A stretch of DNA of 64,000 bases. Origin: Bacteroidota bacterium. Its GTDB lineage: Bacteria; Bacteroidota; Bacteroidia; Cytophagales; Cyclobacteriaceae. The position numbers and the translations under genes were made by a program. Location of the stretch: contig JAJRQT010000082.1 of the NCBI GenBank assembly GCA_024280115.1, forward strand, positions 1 to 64,000, read 5' to 3'. The notes below the pieces were generated by a model that worked only from the letters and a program-made list of their open reading frames with translations, made no database searches and was not told where the DNA came from. This document shows positions 34,083 to 43,670 of the stretch, one piece after another. The first letter of the stretch is position 1. Each line of letters opens with the position of its first letter.

Positions 34083-35333
34083 TTATATTCCAAATACATT
34101 TTTTACCTGCTCCACATAATCCAGTTTTTCCCAGGTGAAAGTCTCTACTTTTTTAGTTAATTGAGCACCATTCACCTTGAAGGTTAATTCAACTACCTCG
34201 GGTTTTCGTCCCATATGCCCGTAAGAAGCACTGTGTGAATATATTGGTTCTTTGAGTTTCAATCTTTTTACAATCGCGGCGGGCCGCATGTCAAATATTT
34301 CCTCTATTTTTTCGGCGATTTCACCATCGGTAAGGTCAACCTTTGAAGTGCCATAAGTTTTGACAAAAATATTCATGGGTTTGGCAACTCCAATTGCATA
34401 AGATACCTGAACGAGTAATTCTTCAGCTACTCCCGCTGCAACAAGATTTTTAGCAATATGCCTGGTAGCATAGGCGGCAGACCTATCTACTTTTGAAGGA
34501 TCTTTGCCAGAAAATGCACCGCCTCCGTGTGCACCTTTACCGCCATAGGTATCGACAATAATCTTTCGTCCGGTTAAACCGGTATCGCCATGTGGCCCTC
34601 CTATAACAAATTTACCGGTTGGGTTTACATGATAAATAATATCTCCACCGAAAAGCGCTTGAATATCAGATGATAACTGTGCCTTTACCTGGGGAATAAG
34701 AATATCAATCACATCTTGTTTGATCTTAGCAAGCATTGCTGCCTCCTCATCAAAATCATCGTGTTGTGTAGAGACCACAATTGTGTTTATTTTTTCTGGC
34801 TTATTATCATCATTGTACTCAATAGTTACCTGTGATTTCGCATCGGGTCTGAGATATTTCATTACTTCACCCTCCCTACGGATTTTAGCTAATTCTATTA
34901 GGATTAAATGAGATAAATCCAATGGCAAAGGCATATAATTTTCGGTCTCATTCGTAGCATAACCAAACATCATACCCTGATCACCAGCTCCCTGGTCCAT
35001 TTCTTCCTTTTTTACAACACCTTGGTTGATGTCCGGTGATTGTTCGTGAATAGCGGAGATCACGCCGCATGAATGCGCATCAAACATGTATTCACCTTTT
35101 GTATATCCGATTTTTTCAATGGTTTTACGGGCAACCTGCTGCACATCAATATAGGCATTGGTTTTAACCTCCCCGCTAATAACTGTTAAACCCGTAGTGA
35201 CCAAAGTTTCTACAGCGACTTTTGAATCCGGATCAGCAGCTATCAAATGATCGAGAATAGCATCAGAAATTTGATCGGAAACTTTATCGGGATGTCCTTC
35301 AGACACTGACTCAGATGTAAATAAATATGACAT
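34083..35333 (-). CDS. metK: S-adenosylmethionine synthase
   Basis: A 416-residue enzyme that makes SAM from methionine and ATP. It carries the signature [12 protein letters not shown], the [17 protein letters not shown]-loop-like motif, the N-terminal [21 protein letters not shown] (landmarks SEGHPDK and DQISD), KTQVT-like KSQVTIEYN and [17 protein letters not shown]. The C-terminal helical region [18 protein letters not shown] is typical of Bacteroidota. It is monocistronic between a shared terminator and a 343-base upstream gap. I looked for a SAM riboswitch in that gap and saw none. A CAAAAATA at 35381-35388 could be its -7 box on the minus strand. Confidence 0.95.
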   Translation of the reverse strand: MSYLFTSESVSEGHPDKVSDQISDAILDHLIAADPDSKVAVETLVTTGLTVISGEVKTNAYIDVQQVARKTIEKIGYTKGEYMFDAHSCGVISAIHEQSPDINQGVVKKEEMDQGAGDQGMMFGYATNETENYMPLPLDLSHLILIELAKIRREGEVMKYLRPDAKSQVTIEYNDDNKPEKINTIVVSTQHDDFDEEAAMLAKIKQDVIDILIPQVKAQLSSDIQALFGGDIIYHVNPTGKFVIGGPHGDTGLTGRKIIVDTYGGKGAHGGGAFSGKDPSKVDRSAAYATRHIAKNLVAAGVAEELLVQVSYAIGVAKPMNIFVKTYGTSKVDLTDGEIAEKIEEIFDMRPAAIVKRLKLKEPIYSHSASYGHMGRKPEVVELTFKVNGAQLTKKVETFTWEKLDYVEQVKNVFGI

Positions 35334-35623
35334 TAGGTTCTTTTATAATTATGTAAATATTGAAATCACTAAAATTTGGCCAAAAATAGATTAAAAGGAT
35401 ATAGAATAAAAATATTTGAAAATTATCTATTCAATCTGTAGGTTACAATTTTCAACCTTCTTTTTCAAAGGGTTGGTTTGTATTTGAGAAACCGTCTGTC
35501 ATTATGCAAAAGATCTTCCTTTTTTGGGTTTCTGGATTTTGACCAATATTAGCCTAAGTATAAAGTATTCTTAGCAATAGATTCAATTATTCATGAATTC
35601 AACTGAATTAGATTTTTATCCTG
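35334..35623. other. intergenic region between metK and the enoyl-CoA hydratase gene
   Basis: Divergent promoter region. The minus-strand -7 candidate TATTTTTG (35388-35381) would serve metK, but no matching -33 box is clear. No open frame, riboswitch-like conserved block or tRNA is visible. The hydratase promoter follows at 35624. Confidence 0.4.
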
Positions 35624-35654
35624 TTTGAGTTTATGAAAACCACTGTTATATTTG
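35624..35654 (+). promoter_or_regulatory. promoter of the enoyl-CoA hydratase gene
   Basis: TTTG (35624-35627), exactly 19 bases, TATATTTG (35647-35654). This is the best consensus promoter in the window and lies 22 bases from the ATG. Confidence 0.7.
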
Positions 35655-35676
35655 CTATGAACTAGCCTAATATAGC

Positions 35677-36462
35677 ATGTCAAATTATAAAAATCTCCTT
35701 GAAGATTTAGATGACGGAATATTAACCATTTCCATAAACCGTCCAGAGAAATTAAACGCCCTTAATTCATTAACGCTTTCAGAGCTGAAAACCAGCATTG
35801 AGAAAGCCTATGATGAAAATGCTGTATCCGGTATTATCATAACGGGTGCCAGCAATAAGGCTTTTGTCGCAGGAGCAGATATTTCAGAACTGGCTGCGCT
35901 CAATGACATGAATAGCAGAAAATTTTCTGAAAGAGGACAGGAAATTTTTGCCCTCATTGAAAATTGTCATAAACCCATAATTGCTGTCATTAATGGATAT
36001 GCCCTGGGAGGAGGATGTGAGTTGGCGATGGCTTGTCATATCAGAATAGGTACTGAAAATGCCTTTTTTGGTCAACCGGAAGTGAGCCTTGGGATTTTAC
36101 CAGGTTTTGGAGGCACACAACGACTAACCCATATTGTTGGTAAAGGCAAGGCTCTGGAACTGATGATGACTGGAGAAATGATCGGTGCAGAAGAAGCGTT
36201 GTCCGTGAGGTTGGTTAATCACCTTGTGGCAACGAAAGAAGATGGCATAGAAAAGGCAAAAGAGATTCTGAATAAAATATTAAAAAATGCCCCTCTTTCT
36301 TACGGAATGGTCGTTAATTGTGTTAATACAGCTTATTCAAATATTGAGGATGGTTATCAGATTGAAGCAAATAGTTTTGCCAGTTGCTGTAAATCCGAAG
36401 ATTTTAAAGAAGGCACAGCTGCATTTTTAGAAAAACGAAAACCAGTGTTCAAAGGTGAATAA
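35677..36462 (+). CDS. enoyl-CoA hydratase/isomerase family protein
   Basis: The 261-residue crotonase-fold protein shows NRPEKLNALN, the oxyanion-hole block AFVAGADISELAAL, ALGGGCELAMACHIRI, FGQPEVSLGILPGFGGTQRL (both catalytic Glu positions are present: the E of GGCELA and the E of QPEVSLG) and GEMIGAEEALSVRLV. It should hydrate 2-enoyl-CoA in fatty acid beta-oxidation, or the butyryl-CoA equivalent. No acyl-CoA dehydrogenase or thiolase is adjacent. It has its own consensus promoter, and the flippase gene follows by 20 bases in the same direction. Confidence 0.9.
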   Translation: MSNYKNLLEDLDDGILTISINRPEKLNALNSLTLSELKTSIEKAYDENAVSGIIITGASNKAFVAGADISELAALNDMNSRKFSERGQEIFALIENCHKPIIAVINGYALGGGCELAMACHIRIGTENAFFGQPEVSLGILPGFGGTQRLTHIVGKGKALELMMTGEMIGAEEALSVRLVNHLVATKEDGIEKAKEILNKILKNAPLSYGMVVNCVNTAYSNIEDGYQIEANSFASCCKSEDFKEGTAAFLEKRKPVFKGE

Positions 36463-36482
36463 TTCCATGATTTTTTCATCTG

Positions 36483-37991
36483 ATGAGTAAATTCAAGCAG
36501 CTGGCTGGCGAAACAGCGATTTACGGTCTGAGTAGCATTATTGGTAAGGCTATAAATTTTATACTTGTTCCATTTTACACGTCCACTGCCATATTAAATG
36601 TTGAGGAATATGGTGTCGTAACAGAATTGTATTCTTATGTCGCTGTCCTAAATGTTTTATACCTGTACGGTATGGAGACGGCATATTTCCGGTTTACCTC
36701 CAGAGCCGCCAACGGGGAAAAAGAGATATATAGCAATGTGTTTTCTTCCATATTATTTACTACAGCAATTCTTACCATCCTGTTAATCAGTTCTGCGACT
36801 CCTATCGTAAATTGGTTGGAGTTCCAGGGGCAGGAGCGATATGTTTATTGGTTTGCGGCGATAATTGCTATTGATTCGTTAATGGCTATACCATTTGTAA
36901 AGCTCAGGTTTGAAAGGAAAGCCAAACAATTTGCTACATATAAGCTGATAAACATCTTTTTAAACCTGGGGCTGAATCTTTTTTTCCTGTACTTCTGTAA
37001 GAACGTATGGAGTGGGCATTTTCTGCCGGAGCTAAAGGGGGTTATCAGCTATGTTTATAATCCTGAATATAATGTTGAATATGTATTCATATCAAATTTA
37101 ATCGCCAACGCATGCTATTTATTATTGCTGTATGGAGTGATCAAAAAGGCCCGGTTGGTCATTAATTTCGTGGTTTTAAAACCTATGTTGATTTATGCAT
37201 TTCCATTGTTACTTTCGCAACTTGCCGGAAATTTCAATGAGATGTTTTCCAGGATGATGTTAAAAAAAATACTCCCGGATGGGTTTTATTCGGATTATAA
37301 TAATCAGGAAGCGTTGGGCATTTTTGGCGCATGCTATAAAATGTCCATGATTATGACATTGGCGATCCAGGCATTTCGATATGCTGCGGAGCCATTTTTT
37401 TTCAGAGAATCAAATTCCAGTGATTCCAAAAATACTTATGCAAATGTCTTTCTGTATTTTGGAATTTTCGGACTATTTTCTGTATTGGCAATCAGCTTAA
37501 ATCTCGATATAATAAAATTGGTGGTTTTACGAAATGAAGCTTATTGGACAGCCTTGAATGTAGTGCCTGTTTTATTGTTGGCGAGTCTTTTTTTAGGACT
37601 TTATTACAATTTATCAATATGGTTTAAAATCGAGGATAAAACATATTTTGGGGCAATCATTTCCGTTTCGGCTGCAATAATAACGATCGTCATGAATTTG
37701 ATTTTGATTCCAAAATTCGGATACGAGGGAAGTGCTTATACGACATTATCTGTTTACATTTTTATGTGTTTATTTGCTTATTTCTCAGGCCAAAAGCATT
37801 TTCCAATAAAATATAACATCAAGAAATTTGGAGTTTATTTTGCGCTGGCAATAGCTTTGCTCGTGGCGGGTTGGTATTGGGAGCATGATTCTCCTTATGT
37901 ATCTCAATTATTGAAAGAGATTCCGATTTTAGTCTTTGTTTTGGCTGTTTTTATCGGAGAGTATAAGAATCTGGGATTTAATAAAAATTAA
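36483..37991 (+). CDS. oligosaccharide flippase (Wzx/MVF-type)
   Basis: A 502-residue integral membrane protein with about 12-14 hydrophobic helices in the polysaccharide-export flippase pattern: FKQLAGETAIYGLSSIIGKA at the N-terminus, FVLVPFYT-like ILVPFYTSTAIL, and SQLAGNFNEMFSRMMLKKIL in the middle. These proteins turn lipid-linked sugars across the inner membrane. The next gene is a sugar nucleotidyltransferase, which fits surface polysaccharide assembly, although no glycosyltransferase cluster surrounds it. Confidence 0.85.
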   Translation: MSKFKQLAGETAIYGLSSIIGKAINFILVPFYTSTAILNVEEYGVVTELYSYVAVLNVLYLYGMETAYFRFTSRAANGEKEIYSNVFSSILFTTAILTILLISSATPIVNWLEFQGQERYVYWFAAIIAIDSLMAIPFVKLRFERKAKQFATYKLINIFLNLGLNLFFLYFCKNVWSGHFLPELKGVISYVYNPEYNVEYVFISNLIANACYLLLLYGVIKKARLVINFVVLKPMLIYAFPLLLSQLAGNFNEMFSRMMLKKILPDGFYSDYNNQEALGIFGACYKMSMIMTLAIQAFRYAAEPFFFRESNSSDSKNTYANVFLYFGIFGLFSVLAISLNLDIIKLVVLRNEAYWTALNVVPVLLLASLFLGLYYNLSIWFKIEDKTYFGAIISVSAAIITIVMNLILIPKFGYEGSAYTTLSVYIFMCLFAYFSGQKHFPIKYNIKKFGVYFALAIALLVAGWYWEHDSPYVSQLLKEIPILVFVLAVFIGEYKNLGFNKN

Positions 37992-38064
37992 TTCATACTT
38001 TTGTGACCCTTTTACTATTCATGCATTTTATTTATTTATATTTTATAACCATCATTTTTATTAA

Positions 38065-39075
38065 ATGAATATTATTATTCCTATGGCGGGCATGGGCAAA
38101 AGATTACGCCCTCATACTTTAACCACGCCAAAACCGCTCATTCCTATTGTGGGGAAACCTATTGTTTATTGGCTTGTTCACGATATAGTCGAGGTTTGCG
38201 ATGATCAGATAGAAAACATTGGTTTTGTAATCGGAAGAAATTTTGGAGAGTCTGTTGAAAAAGAATTGCTAATTATAGCGGAAAATCTCGGCGCTAAAGG
38301 ATATTTATTCTACCAGGATGAACCATTAGGAACCGCTCATGCAATCTACTGTGCTTCAGAAATATTGACCGGAAAGACAATTGTAGCCTTTGCCGATACT
38401 TTGTTCAAAGCAAATTTTAAGCTTGATTCTGAACAAGACGGGATCATTTGGGTTCATCAAGTAGAGGATCCTTCAGCATTTGGTGTTGTGAAATTAAATT
38501 CCAATGGAGAAATTGATGATTTTGTCGAGAAGCCTACAGACTTTGTCTCTGATTTAGCCATAATTGGAATTTATTATTTTAAAGATGGTAAATCTTTGAA
38601 AAATGAGATTGAGGTACTCATGGATAATAAAATTAAAGACGACGGAGAATACCAGCTTACCCGTGTTCTTGAAACACTGAAAGAAAAAGGTACAGTATTT
38701 GTGACCGGGAAAGTAGATGACTGGCTGGATTGTGGAAACAAGCAGGCCACAGTTGAAACCCATCGAGCATATTTTAATTTTATGGATGATAAAAGGCTTA
38801 TCAGTAAATCTTCAAAAACAACAAATTCAGTTTTGATAGAACCTGTCTATCTGGGTGAGCATGTCGTGATTGACAATGCGGTGATTGGCCCATATGTGTC
38901 TGTTGGAGAAAACTCCAAAATAAGCGAATCAAGGATACAAAATTCAATTATTCAGAATGATAGCCACATTAAAAATGCTAATCTGGCTAACTCAATGCTT
39001 GGGAATTTCGTTACCTTTGAAGGAAAAGCAACTGATTTAAGTGTCGGAGATTATAATACGATATCTCAATTTTGA
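38065..39075 (+). CDS. sugar-1-phosphate nucleotidyltransferase with C-terminal repeat domain
   Basis: At 336 residues, it begins with a canonical nucleotidyl loop (IIPMAGMGKRLRPHTLTTPK, then PLIPIVGKPI), followed by DEPLGTAHAIYCA, FADTLF, DPSAFGVVKLN and VEKPTD. The last 80 residues are left-handed-helix-like hexapeptide units (LIEPVYLGEHVVIDNAVIGP, then SRIQNSIIQNDSHI). It should make an NDP-sugar, probably dTDP- or UDP-glucose type, in the cytoplasm. A -7-like TACTTTTG lies at 37996-38003. Its TGA precedes the TPR gene ATG by 8 bases, so the two are probably coexpressed. Confidence 0.85.
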   Translation: MNIIIPMAGMGKRLRPHTLTTPKPLIPIVGKPIVYWLVHDIVEVCDDQIENIGFVIGRNFGESVEKELLIIAENLGAKGYLFYQDEPLGTAHAIYCASEILTGKTIVAFADTLFKANFKLDSEQDGIIWVHQVEDPSAFGVVKLNSNGEIDDFVEKPTDFVSDLAIIGIYYFKDGKSLKNEIEVLMDNKIKDDGEYQLTRVLETLKEKGTVFVTGKVDDWLDCGNKQATVETHRAYFNFMDDKRLISKSSKTTNSVLIEPVYLGEHVVIDNAVIGPYVSVGENSKISESRIQNSIIQNDSHIKNANLANSMLGNFVTFEGKATDLSVGDYNTISQF

Positions 39076-39083
39076 TTAAGAAT

Positions 39084-40850
39084 ATGAATAGTAGGATCAT
39101 TAGATATTTAACAATTCTTTTTTCACTGGTAATATTACTCCATTCTAGTATGGATGTTATTGCTCAAAAAAAGAAGAATAAAAAAAGGAAAAAGAAACGT
39201 GAGACAACTGAACAACCGGTTGTAGCATCGAAGGAGGAGAAAAGAAAAGCTGAGATATACCATACTGAAGCCGAGAAATATTATATACTGGAAGATTATG
39301 CTAAATCTTTTGTTTTATATCAAAAATCACTTGAACTCGATGCGCAAAATGCCACTGCGTATTATAAAATAGCACAGATATATATCAAGGGAAATGATAG
39401 TGAAAAGGCGATTTATAATGTTCAGAGGGCCATCAAGCTGGATAATAAAAATAAATATTTCTATCTGCTACTCGCTGAAATTTACACAAAGCAATCAAAT
39501 TTTGAATTAGCAGCTTCCACCTATGAAGAAATGATTCAAAAATGTGATAAAACGAAGGAATACTTGTTTGAATTGGCAGCCATTTATATTTATCAGGAGA
39601 ATTATGAGAAAGCATTATCTACCTACGACAGGATTGAAAATACATTTGGTCTCAATGAACAGATAGTTGTTCAGAAGCAAAAATTATACATCAAACAAAG
39701 TGATTTGGATAAGGCAATTGCCGAAGGACAAAAATTAATTGATGCCAATCCCGGCGAATCAAAATATGTAATAATGCTTGCTGAAATACTAATCTCTAAT
39801 AATCAGAGTGAGAAAGCAATGCCGTATTTGGAGGATTTAATCAATAATTATCCGGATAATCCGAGGGCTCTTTTATTGCTTGCCGACTACTATCGAAAAA
39901 GTGGAGATAATGAAAAATCTAATATCTACCTAAAAAAAGCATTTGCGATGCCAGAGCTGAATATTCAGCCAAAGATGCAGGTACTGGCAGGTTTCATTCA
40001 AAAACTTCCTAACAAGGATCTTGAGGCATTGGCCTTAAATCTTGCGGAAATAATGCGTCAGGCCCATCCGGATGATTCCAGGGCATACGAGATTTCAGGT
40101 GATCTTTATATGAAATTGGAAAATGACGAAGAATCTCTTCAATCATATAAAAAAGCCATCGAACTGGGGACATCAAATTTCAACGCCTGGCAAAATGTGT
40201 TACAGATTGAAATTAAATTGGAAAAATATGATGAAGCGATCAAAGATGGCGAACAAGCATTGGAATTATTCCCTAATCAATCCAGTTTCTGCTGGTTTTT
40301 AGGCACGGCATACCTTGTCAGGAAAGATTATGATCAGGCGATTGATCTATTTGAAAGGGGAAAAAAGCTTTCAGGTTCCAATGAGGAATTAAAATCATTT
40401 TTCAATGCACAGCTTGGTGATGCTTATAACAATGTAAAGAATTATAAAAAATCCGATGAGTCTTACGAGGCCGCGCTGGCATTTGACCCCAACAATGATC
40501 ATGTCCTGAATAATTACAGTTATTTTCTCTCACTCAGGAAAGAAAAGCTTGACTTGGCAAAAAAAATGTCCTCGAAACTGGTTTCCAGAAATCCTGACAA
40601 TTCTACCTATTTAGATACTTATGCATGGATTTTTTATGTAAGAGGTGAATATGATGAGGCAAGAAAATATATTGAAAGAGCCGTAAGCGGAACGGACATA
40701 AGTGGGACCATTATAGAACATTACGGAGATATATTGTTTAAATTGGGAGAAGTTGATTCTGCAGTAAAACAATGGCAAAAGGCGAAAGGGATGGATGAAA
40801 CCTCTGAATTAATAGATAAAAAAATAGCAGACCGAAAGCTTTATGAATAA
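39084..40850 (+). CDS. exported TPR-repeat protein
   Basis: A signal sequence (IIRYLTILFSLVILLHSSMDVIAQ) is followed by a basic linker (KKKNKKRKKKRE) and then about a dozen TPR units across the remaining 540 residues (for example YYILEDYAKSFVLYQKSLEL, ATAYYKIAQIYIKGND and NVKNYKKSDESYEAALAFDP). The ATG at 39084 was chosen over a TTG at 39072 because the latter adds only MIKN inside the upstream stop. It overlaps the DUF4292 gene by 8 bases and starts a TPR-DUF4292-EnvC series that Bacteroidota often keep together near envelope biogenesis genes. Confidence 0.88.
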   Translation: MNSRIIRYLTILFSLVILLHSSMDVIAQKKKNKKRKKKRETTEQPVVASKEEKRKAEIYHTEAEKYYILEDYAKSFVLYQKSLELDAQNATAYYKIAQIYIKGNDSEKAIYNVQRAIKLDNKNKYFYLLLAEIYTKQSNFELAASTYEEMIQKCDKTKEYLFELAAIYIYQENYEKALSTYDRIENTFGLNEQIVVQKQKLYIKQSDLDKAIAEGQKLIDANPGESKYVIMLAEILISNNQSEKAMPYLEDLINNYPDNPRALLLLADYYRKSGDNEKSNIYLKKAFAMPELNIQPKMQVLAGFIQKLPNKDLEALALNLAEIMRQAHPDDSRAYEISGDLYMKLENDEESLQSYKKAIELGTSNFNAWQNVLQIEIKLEKYDEAIKDGEQALELFPNQSSFCWFLGTAYLVRKDYDQAIDLFERGKKLSGSNEELKSFFNAQLGDAYNNVKNYKKSDESYEAALAFDPNNDHVLNNYSYFLSLRKEKLDLAKKMSSKLVSRNPDNSTYLDTYAWIFYVRGEYDEARKYIERAVSGTDISGTIIEHYGDILFKLGEVDSAVKQWQKAKGMDETSELIDKKIADRKLYE

Positions 40851-41595
40851 AATACAACCTATTATCCTCCTGGCAATTATTGTACTGATATCCTCATGTA
40901 AAAAAGACATGATTGGATATAAATCAAAAAAAGAGAATGTAAACATTGAAGAGATTGATTTTGACTATTTTGTTACGCGTACAAAAGTACGCTATGCTGA
41001 AGGAGATAAACAGGTGAATGGCACAGCAAATATCAGAATTAAAAAAGATTCTTTGATTTGGTTTTCTGTATCGCCTTCAATAGGCCTGGAGGCTACCAGA
41101 GTAATGATCACCAAGGATACTGCTATAGTAATCAACCGAATGGATAAAGAGTATTACATATTTAATTTTGATGAAATAAGCAGGTATTTCAATTTTCAAA
41201 TTGATTTTGATCTTATACAATCCATCCTTCTGGGCAATCTTGCACGACCCATCGATGATGATACCAAGATTGCCAAAGAGAATAATTACTATATGGTCAA
41301 GCAAGAATCAGGGCCACTCGATATCCAAAGCTATGTGTTGATTGACAATAAAAAAATTGAAACTGTTTTAATAAATGAGAATGAAAGCAGCAATTTCATG
41401 ACTTTAAAATATGGTGAGTTTAAAGAAACAGGGCCATTTCTTTTCCCCAAAGTATGTCAGATAAACTTAACCTATAAGGCAAAAAAAGGCCCTTTGGTTA
41501 CAAGCATAAATTTGCAACACAATAAAGCGGAAATATCGGAAAAGCCGCTAAAATTCCCGTTCAATATTCCATCCAAATATGAGGCATTTAAGTAA
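40843..41595 (+). CDS. DUF4292 lipoprotein
   Basis: A 250-residue protein with a lipoprotein signal (IILLAIIVLISSCKKD) and a beta-rich body matching DUF4292 (LolA/LolB-like fold: VNGTANIRIKKDSLIWFSVSP, GLEATRVMITKDTAIVINRM, FPFNIPSKYE). By fold it may bind lipid or lipoprotein in the periplasm. It overlaps its neighbours on both sides (8 and 17 bases), a sign of tight coexpression with the TPR and EnvC-like genes. Confidence 0.87.
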   Translation: MNKIQPIILLAIIVLISSCKKDMIGYKSKKENVNIEEIDFDYFVTRTKVRYAEGDKQVNGTANIRIKKDSLIWFSVSPSIGLEATRVMITKDTAIVINRMDKEYYIFNFDEISRYFNFQIDFDLIQSILLGNLARPIDDDTKIAKENNYYMVKQESGPLDIQSYVLIDNKKIETVLINENESSNFMTLKYGEFKETGPFLFPKVCQINLTYKAKKGPLVTSINLQHNKAEISEKPLKFPFNIPSKYEAFK

Positions 41596-42793
41596 ACATT
41601 TTTACTTAATTATAATCATCTTTTTACTGGGTTTTATTCCAGAAGTACATGGACAAAAAGATAAAAATCAGCTTGAAAAAGAAAAATTTTCTGCCCAAAA
41701 ACAAATAGAGGAAACTCAACAAATCCTGACCCAGACATCTAAAAAGAAAAAGGCGAGTATAGGGCAACTCAATGCGATTAAAAAACAAATTGAAGGCCAT
41801 TCCAAGCTAATCAGGACTTATTCCAGGGAAGTGGGCTTACTCAGTGCTCAAATTGAAGAAGATGGTATCGTCATCGATGCATTGCATGATGATCTCAATA
41901 ATTTAAAAAAAGAGTACAGCTCTATGGTTTATTCTATGTATAAATCCAGCAATGGTTTCAGCAGACTTTCATTCATTTTTGCTTCCTCAAGCATAAATCA
42001 ATTTTATATGAGATTCAAGTACCTGGAACAGTATTCAAAGGCGAGAAAAAACCAGGTACAGTTAATTTCAGAAATAAAAAATGAAATTGAAGGTGAGAAA
42101 ACGAATCTTGAATCAATGAAGGAAGAAAAGAATACTTTACTTACCGTACAGATTAAAGAAAAAGAAAAACTCAGTAAGCTTAAAGTAAAACAAAACAAAA
42201 TTTATGGTAATCTAAAAAAACAGGAATCCAAATTTTCCAGGGATATTTCTAAAAAGAAAGATGAAGTAGCAAAACTCGAAAGACTGATTTCAAAATTACT
42301 TGAAGCCGAAATTAAAACTGCATCGGCGGGTAGTACAACGAAAATGACGGCTGAAAAAATAGATCTGAAAAATGTTTCAGTTTCTTTCGAGAAAAGTAAG
42401 GCCAATTTATCCTGGCCAGTTGCTTCAGGATTTATTTCAGAAAAATTTGGCACCCATCCACATCCGGTTTTAAAGAGAATTAAATTGCCCAATGACGGAG
42501 TTAATATTCAGACAAAGCAAAATGAGCAGGTTGTGGCTGTTTTTAATGGGATTGTAAAAAAAATAGCCATTGTTCCCGGAGAATTTAAATATGTTGTTAT
42601 AATTCAGCATGGATCTTATTTTACTGTATATGCAAAACTAAAAAAAGTGAATGTGAAAATGGGGCAACAGATTACCAGGAATGACGTTATAGGAGAAGTA
42701 AACACTGATATTGATGGTGTTTCAGAAGTTCAGTTTCAGGTTTGGAAAAATACACAAAAACTCGATCCTGAACTTTGGTTGGCTAAGAGATAA
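41579..42793 (+). CDS. EnvC-like murein hydrolase activator with degenerate M23 domain
   Basis: The 404-residue product has a signal sequence (FYLIIIIFLLGFIPEVHGQ), a long coiled coil (residues about 25-245) and a C-terminal LytM/M23 domain (WPVASGFISEKFGTHPHPVLKR ...). The zinc site is lost: the HxGxD region reads PNDGVNI, and the HxH region reads HGSYFTVYAKL with Lys in place of the second His. This is how EnvC activates amidases without cutting peptidoglycan itself. It should act in the periplasm during septum splitting. It overlaps the DUF4292 gene by 17 bases. Confidence 0.88.
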   Translation: MRHLSKHFYLIIIIFLLGFIPEVHGQKDKNQLEKEKFSAQKQIEETQQILTQTSKKKKASIGQLNAIKKQIEGHSKLIRTYSREVGLLSAQIEEDGIVIDALHDDLNNLKKEYSSMVYSMYKSSNGFSRLSFIFASSSINQFYMRFKYLEQYSKARKNQVQLISEIKNEIEGEKTNLESMKEEKNTLLTVQIKEKEKLSKLKVKQNKIYGNLKKQESKFSRDISKKKDEVAKLERLISKLLEAEIKTASAGSTTKMTAEKIDLKNVSVSFEKSKANLSWPVASGFISEKFGTHPHPVLKRIKLPNDGVNIQTKQNEQVVAVFNGIVKKIAIVPGEFKYVVIIQHGSYFTVYAKLKKVNVKMGQQITRNDVIGEVNTDIDGVSEVQFQVWKNTQKLDPELWLAKR

Positions 42794-42896
42794 ATTGATT
42801 AAAACCGCAAATTCTTTATTGAGATATTAGCTTTTAAGTAGATTTGAAAGTAATTTTGTAGAATGATTTTAGACATCATTATTTAAATATACAGAT

Positions 42897-43100
42897 ATGA
42901 ACGTTGAATTAGCATTTCTTGGAGGTCTTGGGGGTTGGGAAATTCTTCTGATCCTGTTAGTGTTATTAATTTTCTTTGGGGCAAAAAAAATACCGGAACT
43001 CGCAAAAGGGCTGGGCAAAGGAATTAAAGAATTCAAAAAGGCCACCAATGAAATTAAGGACGAAATTGAAGATGGTGTGAAGGATTTAGACATTAAATAA
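42897..43100 (+). CDS. tatA: twin-arginine translocase subunit TatA/TatE
   Basis: A 67-residue protein with one N-terminal membrane helix ([23 protein letters not shown]), the FGxxKIPEL hinge and a charged amphipathic tail, the standard TatA plan. It forms the pore-side component of the Tat system that exports folded proteins. TAATTTTG at 42851-42858 is a -7-like box. It ends with a strong hairpin terminator at 43131-43170. TatC is not adjacent. Confidence 0.92.
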   Translation: MNVELAFLGGLGGWEILLILLVLLIFFGAKKIPELAKGLGKGIKEFKKATNEIKDEIEDGVKDLDIK

Positions 43101-43130
43101 TTCCTACTACCTCTTACTTTAATTTTCAGA

Positions 43131-43170
43131 AACCCTGTAATTAACAAAATGTTAATTACAGGGTTTTTTA
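43131..43170 (+). terminator. intrinsic terminator after tatA
   Basis: A perfect 15-bp stem (43131-43145 with 43151-43165) around a 5-base loop is followed by a T run. It lies 30 bases after the tatA stop. Confidence 0.9.
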
Positions 43171-43670
43171 TTCTTCAATGATATTTATGAATTTATAATA
43201 CCGCTACGGCCTGCCGTTTCGAGGTTGCAAGCACATTTTTCCGGAATAATCAAACAATTTATTGCGGTCAACCATGTTATATTATCATGATGTGTAGTTT
43301 TGGATAAATTAAATTATTTGAAGATCAATAGATTGTTTTTAAGGGTATGTATTCGCTTATTATTATACAAATAACACAAGTGAGTTAATTCGGGAAAAAA
43401 TACCGGAATTGTTAAAAAAAAGTGATTTCTTCGTGTAATTATTGTCCCTAACCATAGCATCAAAGATTGGAAAACATAAAAGAATTCCATAAGGTCTTAA
43501 TCTTTTAGATCACAATACTTAATTTGCATTAGTATTTTTGTTATTTAGGATGTTGGCGCCTGTTGGAGCAATAAATAACATAGATTGATGAATGGTTTTA
43601 TCACTTTATATAAATTTTATTTTGTAAACGAGAAGTGGATTACCAATCAATTTCTTAAAATGAAGTTGAC
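43171..43670. other. long intergenic region upstream of the transglycosylase gene
   Basis: About 500 bases without a gene. A small G+C-richer island lies at 43199-43230 (cgctacggcctgccgtttcg). An imperfect hairpin (AATTCGGG and CCGGAATT) lies at 43387-43410. TATTTTTG at 43533-43540 matches the -7 consensus, but no -33 box is at the right distance. No tRNA or small open frame with a plausible product is seen. Confidence 0.4.

Noticed and set aside
35334..35676. SAM riboswitch upstream of metK
   Set aside because: No conserved SAM-I, SAM-II or SAM/SAH core could be recognised in the leader on the minus strand. Only promoter-like boxes are seen.
43199..43230. tRNA or rRNA fragment in the G+C-richer island
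   Set aside because: No cloverleaf, T-loop (GGTTCRA) or recognisable rRNA segment could be found.
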